DNA of 40,930 nucleotides from Acidobacteriota bacterium (GTDB lineage Bacteria > Acidobacteriota > Terriglobia > Versatilivoradales > Versatilivoraceae): NCBI GenBank assembly GCA_022826755.1, contig JAJDUG010000015.1, positions 1 through 40,930 of the forward strand, read 5' to 3'. The first letter of the stretch is position 1, and each line of letters opens with the position of its first letter. The notes below the pieces were generated by a model that saw only the letters and a program-made list of their open reading frames with translations, did no database searches and had not been told where the DNA came from. A program made the position numbers and the translations under genes. Below are positions 15,501 to 24,454 of this stretch, in pieces.

Positions 15501-16187
15501 CTATTGGTCAACCAGGCCTTCCGCTACGGACTGTTGGTCCTTCTCCCGGCCTGGAACCCGATGGGCCAGCTCCCGGTAGCCGGCGGCCCGCTGGCGGACG
15601 TCATCCGCCAGCAGCAGGTCCCGGATGACGGCTGCCGAGTCCACTCCCGACTCGAACAGCGGACGGACGTTTTCCAGGGTGATCCCGCCGATGGCCACCA
15701 GCGGCTTGGCCACGCACTCCCGGATGGCTTGAAGCTCCTGGCGGTCCACCACCGGATCGGGATTCTCCTTGGTCCGGGTGGGAAAGACCGGCCCGATGGC
15801 AACGTAGTCCACCGGGCTGTCCTGGGCCTGGCGGGCCTGCTCCAGCCCGTGGGTGGAAAATCCGATGATGGCCTTCCCGCCCAGAATCTCTCGCGCCTGG
15901 GCGGCGGGCAGGTCCTCCTGTCCCAGGTGCACGCCGTCGGCCCCGCTGACCAAGGCCAGATCGGCGCGGTCATTGACGATGACCTTCAGCCCCAGCGGCC
16001 GCGCCAGGGCCACCAGCCGGCGGCACTCCCGGAACAGATCCCCGGAAGAGAGTTGCTTGCCTCTCAACTGGACCCATTGCACGCCGGCATCGGCCAGCCC
16101 GGTCAGAACCGACTCCAGCGGCCGCTGCAGCACCGCCAGGTCGATGATGGGGTAGAGCGGGAAGATCTTTGTCCCTTGGGACGGCAT
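15501..16187 (-). CDS. thiE: thiamine-phosphate synthase
   Basis: A 228-residue ThiE. It joins the pyrimidine (HMP-PP) and thiazole phosphate to make thiamine phosphate. Family motifs in order: LYPIID strand 1, VQLRGKQLS, VIVNDRADLALVSGADGVHL followed by GQEDLP, GFSTHGLEQA, YVAIGPVFPTRTKENP and PLVAIGGI. The diphosphate and Mg-binding residues are in these motifs. The open frame extends upstream, but the family start is the ATG at 16187 (MPSQGTK). No other thiamine gene lies in this window. It sits 74 bp after accC on the same strand and may be read from the accBC promoter. It ends 11 bp before the low-G+C fic gene. Confidence 0.9.
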   Translation of the reverse strand: MPSQGTKIFPLYPIIDLAVLQRPLESVLTGLADAGVQWVQLRGKQLSSGDLFRECRRLVALARPLGLKVIVNDRADLALVSGADGVHLGQEDLPAAQAREILGGKAIIGFSTHGLEQARQAQDSPVDYVAIGPVFPTRTKENPDPVVDRQELQAIRECVAKPLVAIGGITLENVRPLFESGVDSAAVIRDLLLADDVRQRAAGYRELAHRVPGREKDQQSVAEGLVDQ

Positions 16188-16261
16188 GGGCCGTAAGGAG
16201 CCCCCCCGCCCTGCCGACACGGACGCTGCCGGGGGCCAGCCCCTGAAGTGCCGGGCGCGGG

Positions 16262-17593
16262 TCAGGCGTAGCGCTCCATGAACCCGGTATCCAGGCGGCC
16301 GGCCAGGAAATCGGGTTCCTTCATGATTTTCTGGTGCATTGGAATGGAGGTTCGCACACCCTCGACGATGAACATCTCCAGGGCCCGCTCCATTCTGCGA
16401 ACGGCCTCCGGGCGGCTGGGCGCGTGCACCACCAGCTTGGCGATCAGGGAGTCGTAGTAGGGAGAGATCTGACATTCGGAATAGACGGCCGTGTCCACCC
16501 GCACCCCTGCGCCTCCCGGCACGTGGAAGGCGGTGATCCTCCCCGGAGAGGGCCTGAAGGTCTCCGGGTCCTCGGCATTGACGCGGCATTCGATGCTGTG
16601 GCCCCGCAGCCTGAGGGGTTCCTCCATCTCCAGGGGCTCTCCGGCAGCCATTCGGATCTGCAGCTTGACCAGGTCCACGCCGGCGACCATCTCGGTGACG
16701 GGATGCTCCACCTGAATCCGGGTGTTCATCTCCATGAAGTAGAAGTTCCGGTCCTCGTCCACCAGGAACTCCACCGTTCCGGCGCCGGAGTATCCCACCT
16801 CGGCCAGCGCCTCTTCCACCTGCCTGCCGATTCTCTCCCGAATGTCCTCGTCCACGATCACGGAAGGCGATTCCTCGATCAGTTTCTGATGGCGGCGCTG
16901 GATGGAACACTCCCGCTCCCCGAAGTGAACCACCTTGCCGTGCCGGTCCCCCATCACCTGGAACTCGATGTGGCGAGGCCGTTCCAGGTACTTTTCCAGG
17001 TAGAGATCGGGCACCCCGAAGGCCAGCCTGGCCTCGTTCTCGGCGGTGGAGAAGGCGGACGACAGCTCGCCGGAGCTGCGCACGATTCTCATGCCGCGCC
17101 CCCCTCCCCCGGCCGCGGCCTTGACGATGACGGGATAGCCGATGCCGGAGGCAACCTCCAGCGCCTGGTCCAGGGAATCCAGGGCCCCCCGGCTCCCCGG
17201 CAGCACCGCCAGCCCGGCCTGGACCATGCGGGCCCGCGCCCTGGCCTTGTCACCCATCAGCCGGATCACCTGCGGCGAGGGTCCGATGAAGCGGACGTTG
17301 CAGGCTTCGCAGACCTCGGCGAAGTAGGCGTTCTCGGCCAGGTAGCCGTAGCCCGGGTGAACGGCGTCCACGTCGGTGACCTCGGCCGCGCTGATGACGC
17401 TGGGGACGTTGAGGTAGCTCTCGGAGCTGCGCGCCGGACCCACGCAGACGGCTTCGTCGGCGAAGCGAACGTGCAGCGAGTCCCGGTCAGCCTCCGAAAA
17501 GACGGCGACCGTCCGGATGCCCAGCTCCCGGCAGGCGCAGATCACGCGCAGTGCGATCTCGCCACGGTTTGCCACCAGGATTTTCTTGAACAT
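16262..17593 (-). CDS. accC: acetyl-CoA carboxylase, biotin carboxylase subunit
   Basis: A 443-residue AccC, close to the usual ~450. Start [21 protein letters not shown]-grasp motifs: [18 protein letters not shown] (glycine-rich loop), [26 protein letters not shown] and the active-site loop [15 protein letters not shown]. The C-terminal domain includes [14 protein letters not shown]. It carboxylates biotin on AccB using bicarbonate and ATP, the first step of malonyl-CoA synthesis. accB lies 146 bp upstream on the same strand. A longer frame upstream of 17593 runs through the spacer and is not real. The carboxyltransferase genes accA and accD are elsewhere. Confidence 0.96.
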   Translation of the reverse strand: MFKKILVANRGEIALRVICACRELGIRTVAVFSEADRDSLHVRFADEAVCVGPARSSESYLNVPSVISAAEVTDVDAVHPGYGYLAENAYFAEVCEACNVRFIGPSPQVIRLMGDKARARARMVQAGLAVLPGSRGALDSLDQALEVASGIGYPVIVKAAAGGGGRGMRIVRSSGELSSAFSTAENEARLAFGVPDLYLEKYLERPRHIEFQVMGDRHGKVVHFGERECSIQRRHQKLIEESPSVIVDEDIRERIGRQVEEALAEVGYSGAGTVEFLVDEDRNFYFMEMNTRIQVEHPVTEMVAGVDLVKLQIRMAAGEPLEMEEPLRLRGHSIECRVNAEDPETFRPSPGRITAFHVPGGAGVRVDTAVYSECQISPYYDSLIAKLVVHAPSRPEAVRRMERALEMFIVEGVRTSIPMHQKIMKEPDFLAGRLDTGFMERYA

Positions 17594-17739
17594 GACGACT
17601 TCCGCTGTTCTCGGGCGGGGTCGACCCGGCTGTCGGAGATTTGGGAGGGGCCCGGGCTGGAGGGGGGACCGGAGAAGATCCGGTACGGTCCCGGGGGAGG
17701 CCTCCGTCCCGGCCGCCAGCGCCCGGTCCGGACCGCGGA

Positions 17740-18228
17740 TCATCCCGTTGGGCGAATCCCGAAAAGCGCTTGATTGTACTCCACGGGCTCGCCGTTGTTC
17801 ACGTAGATCTCGGCGATCTCCCCGTCGGCATCCGAGGGAATCTCGTTCATCAGCTTCATGGCCTCGACGATGCACAGGGTCTGCCCGGACCGCACCCTGT
17901 CGGCTACCTGGACGAAGGGGTCGGCCTCAGGCTTGGCCGCCCGGTAGAAGGTTCCCACCATGGGGGATCGAATCATGTGCAGTTCCGGCTCGGCGGCTTC
18001 AGGAGACGGTGTTACCGCGCCCGCGGGGGTTTCCGCTCCGGCAGCGCCCGGCAGCTCCGGGGCGATTCCTCCGGTGGCGCTCTCCACTGTCACGGCGGGG
18101 GAGCCGGCCGGGGACGAGGGGGCCTCCTTGCGGATCCTGATCTTGACGCCGGTCCGCTCCACCTCCAACTCGGTGATCCCGCTGTCGCAAACCGCCTGAA
18201 TCAACTCCCTGATCTGATCGATGTTCAT
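17740..18228 (-). CDS. accB: biotin carboxyl carrier protein of acetyl-CoA carboxylase
   Basis: A 162-residue BCCP. The N-terminal [24 protein letters not shown] helix-strand is typical. An Ala/Pro/Gly-rich linker spans about residues 36-82, and the C-terminal biotinyl domain follows with the thumb region and the motif EAMKLMNE. Lys125 is the biotinylated residue. AGGGGAG about 6 nt before the ATG supports the start. First gene of accB-accC, possibly extending into thiE. Confidence 0.95.
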   Translation of the reverse strand: MNIDQIRELIQAVCDSGITELEVERTGVKIRIRKEAPSSPAGSPAVTVESATGGIAPELPGAAGAETPAGAVTPSPEAAEPELHMIRSPMVGTFYRAAKPEADPFVQVADRVRSGQTLCIVEAMKLMNEIPSDADGEIAEIYVNNGEPVEYNQALFGIRPTG

Positions 18229-18306
18229 CCGGTCGCTCCCCTCTTCTCCCGGCCGCCGCCACGGTTGGGCCGACGGCCGAGGCGCCCTTGGCCGGAATAG
18301 CGGCTA

Positions 18307-18335
18307 AGTATAGCCAGAGCCACCGGCAATTACAA
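18307..18335 (-). promoter_or_regulatory. sigma-70-like promoter for accB-accC
   Basis: Minus strand: TTGTAA (18335-18330), 17-bp spacer, TATACT (18312-18307). A transcript would have a leader of about 70 nt before the accB ATG. Confidence 0.6.
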
Positions 18336-18425
18336 CAACCACGACGGACTTGGAAGTCACCCCCGTGACAGGGGAGAATCGTCCATGAAGAAATCCTCGC
18401 GGGAGTGTCAAGCAGGACCGAAAGA

Positions 18426-18791
18426 CTACTGTTGTCTCCGTTCACTTCCAGTCGGTCCGCCCATCCTGTTCTTGATCCAACCGAGGTCGGTAGCGGCCTT
18501 GCCCATTTCAACTTGAAGACCGGAAACGTCCCTTCGAAGATCGGACAACTCGGTCCGGACGCCCTGGATGTCCGTCCTCATTTCTGTCCTGACACCATCA
18601 ATTTCCGCTCCGAGGTCCGTCCTGACGCCATGGAGTTCCGTTCTGAGGTCGTCGATGTTCTTGCCAATGGCGGCATGGGCTTGGCCGGCATTGCGCCATA
18701 GCCCCACGCCTACCCCTATGATTGCAATGAGGAGGGTCAAAACGGAACCAAACCCAAACAAGGGCAACCACTGGATCAACTGGTTATCCAC
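18426..18791 (-). CDS. small membrane-anchored coiled-coil protein
   Basis: A 121-residue protein with a GTG start preceded by AAGGAG at 6-nt spacing. An N-terminal transmembrane segment (residues about 9-32, LFGFGSVLTLLIAIIGVGVG) is followed by a long charged coiled coil. The coiled coil uses repeated units of the type GVRTEL / GVRTDL / GVRTEM / LRRDV, with Leu/Val/Met at heptad spacing; the repeats are visible in the DNA as well. No known domain. Its layout (one TM helix then coiled coil) matches the duplicated micro-proteins at 24455 and 24908, though sequence identity is low. It stands alone between the pil and acc operons. Confidence 0.7.
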   Translation of the reverse strand: MDNQLIQWLPLFGFGSVLTLLIAIIGVGVGLWRNAGQAHAAIGKNIDDLRTELHGVRTDLGAEIDGVRTEMRTDIQGVRTELSDLRRDVSGLQVEMGKAATDLGWIKNRMGGPTGSERRQQ

Positions 18792-18935
18792 CGCCCACTC
18801 CTTTCGCCTTGACGGCTACAATTCTACTACGTTTACGTTGAACCCGATCCGTATCCTGCTGCTGAAGTTTGAGGGAAGCAGGTGCCGTCGCTCGCCGCTG
18901 TCCGTGCCGCCGGCAGTCACTCTCGGCGGGCCGCG

Positions 18936-19010
18936 TTGGCCCCCTCCGGCGGGACTGCGGGCTACACTAACGGGACGCCGCTTTGGCCCCCCTCCGGATC
19001 GACTGCGGGC
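18936..19010. repeat. two direct repeats of ~28 bp
   Basis: Copies at 18936-18962 and 18982-19010 share TTGGCCCCC(C)TCCGG followed, after 2-3 variable bases, by GACTGCGGGC. They lie in the 282-bp gap downstream of pilQ; nothing else was seen there. Confidence 0.45.
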
Positions 19011-19073
19011 GGAGCCCTTGTCGAGCCGAATGGCGAAGGCTGATGCGGTGGGGGGCCAGCCGCCGCCTCCGCC

Positions 19074-20492
19074 CTACAGGATCCGCGGCGAGAGGAAGAA
19101 CAGCAGCTCGCGGGTTTCGCGGACCAGGGAGCGGTTCCGGAACAGGGCCCCTATGATCGGGATTTCGCCCAGTCCGGGCACTTGGCCGCGGTTGTCCTGG
19201 CGGCTGTCGATGAGTATTCCCCCGATCACCACCGTGCCGCCGTTTTCCACCAGGATGGTGGTGGTGGTCTGGTGGGTATTGACGGTGGGGATGCCCTGAA
19301 CCTGGCGCGAAAAATCGGGAGTGGAGTTTTCGATGTCCACGCTCAGCAGGATGGCGTCCTGCCGGGTAATCTGAGGGGTCACGGTGAGGCGCAGCACGAA
19401 ATCGATGAATCGGGCCGAGACGGTGTTGTTCACGGTGGTCTGGATGGGGATCTGGATCCCCTGCTTCACCACCCCTTGCACATTGTTCTGGGTCAGGATC
19501 TTGGGCTTGGAGAGCAGCTTGGCGTTCCCCTTGCGCTCGGCGGCGGTAATGAGGGCGTCGAGAACAAGGTCGGCCGCCAGGCCGGCAGCCAGGTTCAGGG
19601 GGCTGGCCGGCAGGCCCGTTCGAAGGTCGAGGCTCAGGCGCGGGCGATCCTCCCCCGCGGCCGGCTCTCCGGCGGAGTCGGGAGCATCCAGCACCGGAAA
19701 ACGGCTGAAGGACGGCTCGGAACCCGCTTCCTCCTGCTCCCCGCCCCGCCCCCGACGCCCGTAGAGCGCGCTCCACCGCACGCCGATGTCCTGCAGGAAA
19801 CTCCGGCTGGCGGCCACCACCCGGGCTTCGATCTCCACCTGGCGGACCTTGCGGTCCAGTTCCCGCAAGAGGGCGTCCACCGCCTCCAGCCTGGGAGGAA
19901 TGTCCGAAACGACCAGGGCGTTGGTGCGTTCATCCACGATGATGTCTCCCCGGGGAGAGAGCGCCTTCTTGAGAATGGGGCTCAGTTCGGCCGCCTTGGC
20001 GAAGCTGGGCCGGCGAATCCGGGTCTCCAGGTCGGCGGCCGCCACCCTGGCCTGAGCCAGCCGCTGTTGCTGCTGCTGTTCCGCCTCCAGGGTGGAGAGC
20101 CTGGCGATCCTGAGCACGTTGCCGGTCAAGTGCCTGCCCATGCCCTGGTTCTCCAGCACCACGTCCAGAGCCTGGTCCCAGGGCACCTCCTTGAGGAAGA
20201 GGGTGAGGGACCCTTCCACGTCGGGGTCCAGGACGATATTGAGTCCGCTGATCCCGCCGATAAGGCGAAAGAAGTCCTTGAGGTCGGCGTCCTTCAACTC
20301 CAGCGAGATCCGTTCCCCGGAGTAGGCGGGCTCTGCCGTGGAAGGCGCCGGCCGCGCCTCGGCGCCGGCCTTGGGCTCCGGCCCGCCGGACTCGGCCGCG
20401 TCGCACCAGCCCCACGGCCCGGCGGCGCCCAGCCACCAGAGCCACAGCCCGCATCCCCACAGGGCCAAGTGAATTCGGGAGTCACCTCTCAT
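19074..20492 (-). CDS. pilQ: type IV pilus secretin PilQ (short form)
   Basis: A 472-residue secretin with a signal-like N-terminus (LALWGCGLWLWWLGAAGPWG). A secretin/TonB short N-terminal domain spans about residues 60-130 (ISLELKDADLKDFFRLIGGISGLNIVLDPDVEG). An N1-type domain follows (GDIIVDERTNALVVSDIP), and the pore-forming secretin domain fills the C-terminal half (VEIEARVVAAS, NAKLLSKPKILTQNN, GTVVIGGIL, ELLFFLSPRIL). It is clearly shorter than proteobacterial PilQ (~700) because the N-terminal AMIN domains are absent. The pore lets the pilus cross the outer membrane. It overlaps the pilOP fusion by 11 nt and is the last gene of the cluster. Confidence 0.9.
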   Translation of the reverse strand: MRGDSRIHLALWGCGLWLWWLGAAGPWGWCDAAESGGPEPKAGAEARPAPSTAEPAYSGERISLELKDADLKDFFRLIGGISGLNIVLDPDVEGSLTLFLKEVPWDQALDVVLENQGMGRHLTGNVLRIARLSTLEAEQQQQQRLAQARVAAADLETRIRRPSFAKAAELSPILKKALSPRGDIIVDERTNALVVSDIPPRLEAVDALLRELDRKVRQVEIEARVVAASRSFLQDIGVRWSALYGRRGRGGEQEEAGSEPSFSRFPVLDAPDSAGEPAAGEDRPRLSLDLRTGLPASPLNLAAGLAADLVLDALITAAERKGNAKLLSKPKILTQNNVQGVVKQGIQIPIQTTVNNTVSARFIDFVLRLTVTPQITRQDAILLSVDIENSTPDFSRQVQGIPTVNTHQTTTTILVENGGTVVIGGILIDSRQDNRGQVPGLGEIPIIGALFRNRSLVRETRELLFFLSPRIL

Positions 20493-21459
20493 GGCTGGCC
20501 TCCACCGGCGCCGGATACAGCTTCTTCACCACCCGGACGGTCCGCGTCCGTCCGGCGCCACCGTCAACCCGGTGGGCGAAAACCACCCCGTCCTCCCGGA
20601 TCTCCAGGACCCTGCCGTCGAACAGCGGATCGCCCTTTTTCAGCACAAAGGACCGGTCCCGCAGACCGATGGCCAGGGCCGTGTATTCCCCACCGGCCTT
20701 CACCAGCCCCACCAGCCTCAGTTCCGATACCCGTTGCCCCTTCAATCCACGCGGCCTGACGGCGCCGGGGGCAGCCGGTGGAAGGGACGCAGGCGCCTGC
20801 GGGAGCTCGAAGGGATCGCGCCGTCCCCTGCCCCGGTAGCGGTAGGGTGTCCGGGGGGCGGGCGGTGCAGGATCGAGGGGAGCCTCGCCCGCATGGGCGG
20901 GCGGCCGGTAGATGTGAAGAACGGCGGTCAGTTCGGCGGTGAGGGTGTGAGGGGAGGCCTCGGGGCCGGCAGCCGAGATCCGCAGGTCTTCCAGACTCAC
21001 CACCGGGGCCAGCCCCGACAGTGCGCCGCAGAAGTCTCCCAGGTCGTGGTAGGCGCCGGCCAGCACCAGCCCGTGGCGCTGCCGGGAGAAGATCTCGCCC
21101 TCTTGTCCGGGCATCTTCCGAATCCCCTTCACCTTCAATCCCGACTCCACGGCCGCCTCCTGCAGTTGACGCAGCAGGCCGGCCGCCGGCTTTTCCTCCG
21201 GCAGGGCGGCCTCGAGGCTTGCCAGCCTGGAGGCCCACTTCCCGTTCCGGCTCTTCCGGTCCTGAAGTTGCTGCTCCAGCCCCGCGCCCTGCCCCAAGTC
21301 CTGGCTCATGGTGTTTAACTGCTGCCGCTGCAACTCCATTTCAGCGCTGTAGCCGGAGACGAAGAGATACCAGCCCAGACCCAGGATCAGGCCGCCCAGG
21401 CCCAGGGGTATCCCCAACCGCTCCAGCCAGGGAGGCATGGGGGCAATGGTGAGGGTCAT
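20482..21459 (-). CDS. pilO/pilP: PilO-PilP fusion protein
   Basis: A 325-residue protein joining two pilus alignment subunits that are normally separate. Residues 1-185 are PilO-like: short cytoplasmic tail, one TM helix (about 15-35, PLGLGGLILGLGWYLFVSGY), coiled coil, then a ferredoxin-like part (GLVLAGAYHDLGDFCGALSGL). Residues about 205-325 are PilP-like: Pro-rich linker, YRGRGRRDPFELP, and the HR domain ELRLVGLVKAGGEYTALA...FVLKKGDPLFDGRVLEI. PilP normally is a lipoprotein that links PilN/O to PilQ; here it has no lipobox and is anchored through PilO. No stop or frame break is seen between the halves. The start lies at the very edge of the repeat array that separates it from pilN. Confidence 0.82.
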   Translation of the reverse strand: MTLTIAPMPPWLERLGIPLGLGGLILGLGWYLFVSGYSAEMELQRQQLNTMSQDLGQGAGLEQQLQDRKSRNGKWASRLASLEAALPEEKPAAGLLRQLQEAAVESGLKVKGIRKMPGQEGEIFSRQRHGLVLAGAYHDLGDFCGALSGLAPVVSLEDLRISAAGPEASPHTLTAELTAVLHIYRPPAHAGEAPLDPAPPAPRTPYRYRGRGRRDPFELPQAPASLPPAAPGAVRPRGLKGQRVSELRLVGLVKAGGEYTALAIGLRDRSFVLKKGDPLFDGRVLEIREDGVVFAHRVDGGAGRTRTVRVVKKLYPAPVEASHER

Positions 21460-21466
21460 GCGGTTT

Positions 21467-22446
21467 CCCTATTCCTTGCTGGAGGTGGCGGAGCGTCAGC
21501 CCAACGTTGCAGCCAGGCAGCCAGCCTGCCGGCGTGAACGGCATTGGCCAGTCCGAATGAATGGCAAGGCCCCGTTGCCGTTCCATCCCAGTGGCGGAGA
21601 TGGCCAACGCCCCGCTGGGAAAATGGTGCGGGCGGGACGCCCGCGTTCCCGGGTGGGCCATCTTCCACACAACAAACCGGAAACATGATTTACATCACGC
21701 CCAGGAATCGGGCAAGAGGCCGTTTGCAAGCCTCAAGAATCACCCCCGGGAACGCGGGCGTCTCGCCCGCAACCTTATTCCTGGCTGGAGGTGGTGGAGC
21801 GTCAGCCCAACGTTGCAGGCAGGCAGCCATCCTGCCCGCGTGAACTGCGATGGCCAGTCAGAATGAAAGCAAAGGCCCCGCTACCGCTCCATCCCTGCGG
21901 CGCAGTCGGCCTACGCTGTGCCGCGCAAATGTGCGGGCGGGACGCCCGCGTTCCCGGGGGGGCCATCTTCCACACAACAGACCGGGAACCAGATTTACAT
22001 CACGCCCAGGAATCGGGCACGGCCCCGTTTGCAAGCCTCAAGAATCACCCCCGGGAACGCGGGCGTCCCGCCCGCAACCTTATTCCACGCTGGAGGAGAT
22101 GGAGCGACAGCCCAACGTTGCCGGCAGCCAGCCACCCTGCCCGCGTGTACGGCGATGGCCGGTCAGAATCAAAGGCAAGCCCCGTTACCGTTCCATCCCG
22201 GCGGCGCAGTCGGCCTACGCCCCGCTGGGAAAATGGTGCGGGCGGGACGCCCGCAACCTTATTCCTGGCTGGAGGAGATGGAGCGTCAGCGCAACGTTGC
22301 AGCCAGGCAGCCACCCTGCCGGCGTGTACGGCAATGGCCAGTCCGAATGAAAGGGAAGGCCCCGTTGCCGTTCCATCCCGGCGGCGCAGTCGGCCTACGC
22401 TGGGCCGGACAAATGTGCGGGCGGGACGCCCGCGTTCCCGGGTGGG
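21467..22446. repeat. array of four TIR-element units inside the pil cluster
   Basis: About 980 bp with no gene, between pilN and pilOP. Four units of roughly 180-215 bp share the core GGCTGGAGG...GGAGCGTCAGC...CAACGTTGC...TTCCATCCC. The GGAGG core recurs at 21481, 21787, 22092 and 22271, giving steps of 306, 305 and 179 bp. Units 1-2 and 2-3 are separated by a conserved ~88-bp spacer (CCATCTTCCACACAACA...). Units 3 and 4 share one fused terminal repeat at 22238-22254. Unit ends are near-palindromic inverted repeats built on GGGAACGCGGGCGTCCCGCC; unit 1 lacks its left end. A solitary copy lies at 12544-12748. Confidence 0.85.
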
Positions 22447-22464
22447 CATCCTCCACACAACAAG

Positions 22465-22494
22465 AATCACCCCCCCCTCGAGGGGGGCGTGATT
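22465..22494 (-). terminator. strong hairpin just after pilN
   Basis: A 30-nt near-perfect palindrome, AATCAC-C-CCCCCCTCGAGGGGGG-C-GTGATT, with a single C/C mismatch. It begins 6 nt after the pilN stop. On the minus strand it is followed by CTTGTTGTGTGG, only mildly T-rich, so it may terminate partly or protect the pilMN transcript rather than stop it fully. Confidence 0.4.
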
Positions 22495-22500
22495 TCGAGA

Positions 22501-23076
22501 TTATCGGCCTGTCGCCGACCCCTCAAAGGTAAGGGCAAAGGCAAAACCGCCGTTCTGCTCCTGGAAATGGACCAGTTCCACTCGATGGAATTCGCCGGTG
22601 CCCTGTAAACGATCGATGAATGCCGACACCCGGGAGGAATCCGCCGAGACCAGGCCACTGAGCGAGAATGCCCCGTTCTCCCGGCTCAGTTCCTGAAGAC
22701 GCAGCCCCGGGACCTCCTGGACGCAGTCGCTCAGCAGATCCAGAACCCTGACCGGGCGCGCCTGGAGCGCCCTGAGCTGCTCAATGGCCCGGATACGCCG
22801 CTCCATCGACCGGCCCCCTTGCTCCAGCCCCTCGAGTTCCCGGGCCCATTCCTGGTGTTGCTGCCTGAGCCGGCGCACCTGCTGAATCCGAGCCTCCAGG
22901 CCCTGGCTGCGTGCCGCCTGCTCCATGCGCCACTTCAGGACGACGGTCGCCGCGCCCAGCATCATTGCCATGGCCAGCAGTCGCCGAAGGGTGCGGCCAG
23001 GGCCGGCGCGGCCCATCCGCCCCGGCGGTTCCGGCCGGGCGGCTCCGACATCTCCCGCCAGGTTGATCCTAATCAT
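22501..23076 (-). CDS. pilN: type IV pilus assembly protein PilN
   Basis: A 191-residue inner-membrane protein. It opens MIRINLAGD, like the INLLP-type start of PilN that docks into PilM. A TM helix lies at about residues 30-48 (RRLLAMAMMLGAATVVLKW). A coiled-coil stretch rich in Gln/Arg/Glu (about 50-100) and a periplasmic fold (LDLLSDCVQEVPGLRLQELS...FSLSGLVSADSSRVSAFI) follow. It overlaps pilM by 8 nt, so the two are coupled. The downstream neighbour pilOP is separated by ~1 kb of repeats, which is unusual for this operon. Confidence 0.88.
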   Translation of the reverse strand: MIRINLAGDVGAARPEPPGRMGRAGPGRTLRRLLAMAMMLGAATVVLKWRMEQAARSQGLEARIQQVRRLRQQHQEWARELEGLEQGGRSMERRIRAIEQLRALQARPVRVLDLLSDCVQEVPGLRLQELSRENGAFSLSGLVSADSSRVSAFIDRLQGTGEFHRVELVHFQEQNGGFAFALTFEGSATGR

Positions 23077-24121
23077 GGAAGCCCCTGAGAGCCAGGCCCA
23101 CCGCTACCGCCAGGCTGGGCGCCTGCTGGTAGAGACTCTCCTCGTCGACACCTCTGGCGACGGCAATGCTCTTGAAGGGGTCCAGCGGCTCCAGGGGAAC
23201 ATCGAGCCCGCTCTGCAGCCGCTCCGTCAGCCCCGCCAGTTCCGAGCACCCGCCACTCACGTACACCCGTTGTATGGACTCGCCCCCGGCGCCGGCCTCG
23301 AACAGGTCCAGGCTCTTGCGAATCTCCAGCAGCAGGGTCTCCATCGCCGATTGGAGGAGCGCGCCGGACGGCCCCGCTTCCAGGGCTTCCACCGCACTTT
23401 CCTTCTTCGTGCGCTCGGCTTCCTCGAAATCGATCCCGAGCTGCTTCTGCAGCATTGCGGTCAACTGGTTGCCGCCGGCCGGCAGGTCACGGGTGAACAG
23501 CGGGATGCCGCCCCGCGTCACCACCAGGTTGGTGACGGCGGCGCCTATATGGAGCAGCGCGGCCGTGACCGAGGAGCCGGGATCGTAGTTGGACTCGTAG
23601 GCGTTCTGCAGGGCAAAGCAGTCCACGTCCACGACCACGGGAGACAGGCCGGCGCTGGCGATGACCTCGAGGCGGTTCGCAACCCTCTCCTTGCGGGCCG
23701 CCACCAGCAGAACCCGGGTGTCTCCCCCGGCGGAGCTGTCTCCCAGGACCTGGTGGTCCAGATGCACGTCCGACAGATCAAAGGGAATCACCTGCCGGGC
23801 TTCCCACTGGATGGATTCCTCCAGCGCTTCCCGGCTCACGACCGGCAGCGCAAGATTCTTGACAATCACCGAGTGTCCCGAAACCGAGGTGGCCACCTTT
23901 CGGGACCTGATCCGGTTTCGGCTGAAGACCCTGCGAATGGCTGCCGCCACCGAATCCGGGTCCTCGATGGCGCCCTCGGCCACGGCCCCCGGCTCCAGGG
24001 GCTCGAGTCCGGCGCGAACCAGCTCGAAACCGGCCCGGACGCGGCGCAGTTCGACCACCTTGACGGCGCTGGATCCCAGGTCCAGACCCGCCAGGGGTCG
24101 AGGCCTGGAGAACACCCGCAT
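23069..24121 (-). CDS. pilM: type IV pilus assembly ATPase-fold protein PilM
   Basis: A 350-residue actin-like cytoplasmic protein. N-terminal phosphate-1 motif LAGLDLGSSAVKVVEL. SHS2-type region with VATSVSGHSVIVKNLALP and EESIQWEARQVIPFDLSDVHLD. The second nucleotide site is AALLHIGAAVTNLVVTRGG, and the adenosine-type motif is RVYVSGGCSELAGL. It recruits PilN and organises the inner-membrane pilus complex. AGGAGTG about 7 nt before the ATG fixes the start. First gene of the pil cluster, with a strong promoter 167 bp upstream. Confidence 0.93.
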   Translation of the reverse strand: MRVFSRPRPLAGLDLGSSAVKVVELRRVRAGFELVRAGLEPLEPGAVAEGAIEDPDSVAAAIRRVFSRNRIRSRKVATSVSGHSVIVKNLALPVVSREALEESIQWEARQVIPFDLSDVHLDHQVLGDSSAGGDTRVLLVAARKERVANRLEVIASAGLSPVVVDVDCFALQNAYESNYDPGSSVTAALLHIGAAVTNLVVTRGGIPLFTRDLPAGGNQLTAMLQKQLGIDFEEAERTKKESAVEALEAGPSGALLQSAMETLLLEIRKSLDLFEAGAGGESIQRVYVSGGCSELAGLTERLQSGLDVPLEPLDPFKSIAVARGVDEESLYQQAPSLAVAVGLALRGFHD

Positions 24122-24287
24122 GGGATCACTCCTGAATATCGAAGCAGGGAGGGGTAGAGGAGGGAGAACGCGCCGGAGTCCGCCCCCGGGCAGTGCCGAA
24201 GGGGGGCGGTTGCCGGCCCGTCACGGTCCCGAAGACCGAAGGGGCCGACCTCCGAGGGAGATGCAGCGGGAGGGAGTAGACAGGGGA

Positions 24288-24316
24288 ATCTTAAGTTGAA
24301 AGGGGGCCCCTGTCAA
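24288..24316 (-). promoter_or_regulatory. strong sigma-70-like promoter for the pil cluster
   Basis: Minus strand: consensus TTGACA (24316-24311), 17-bp spacer, TAAGAT (24293-24288). Best promoter match in the window. It predicts a leader of about 160 nt before pilM. Confidence 0.65.
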
Positions 24317-24359
24317 GCCCCTATGCCGCCCGCATACCCCCTTCAAGCCCGGCTGGTCG

Positions 24360-24368
24360 TGGTACAAT
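24360..24368 (+). promoter_or_regulatory. extended -10 promoter, cassette copy 1
   Basis: TGG-TACAAT (extended -10). A poor -35 (CTTCAA, 24341-24346) is 16 bp away. The same site in copy 2 reads TGG-TAAAAT. Confidence 0.45.
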
Positions 24369-24454
24369 AATCCAGTGAGTCGTCAACACCATAACCCCAT
24401 GACTTGTCTGATCTCCCTCTCGGCAGGTTCGTCACATTGCAAGGAGCATCGACA

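Noticed and set aside
21467-22446. Repeat array considered as CRISPR or tandem minisatellite
   Set aside because: Units are ~180-215 bp with inverted-repeat ends and the spacers are conserved with one another; no cas genes.
21437-22532. Several plus-strand frames of 83-233 residues in the array (AGRPRSRVG-type sequence)
   Set aside because: Frames arise from the GC-rich palindromic ends and occur on both strands; not conserved as protein between units.
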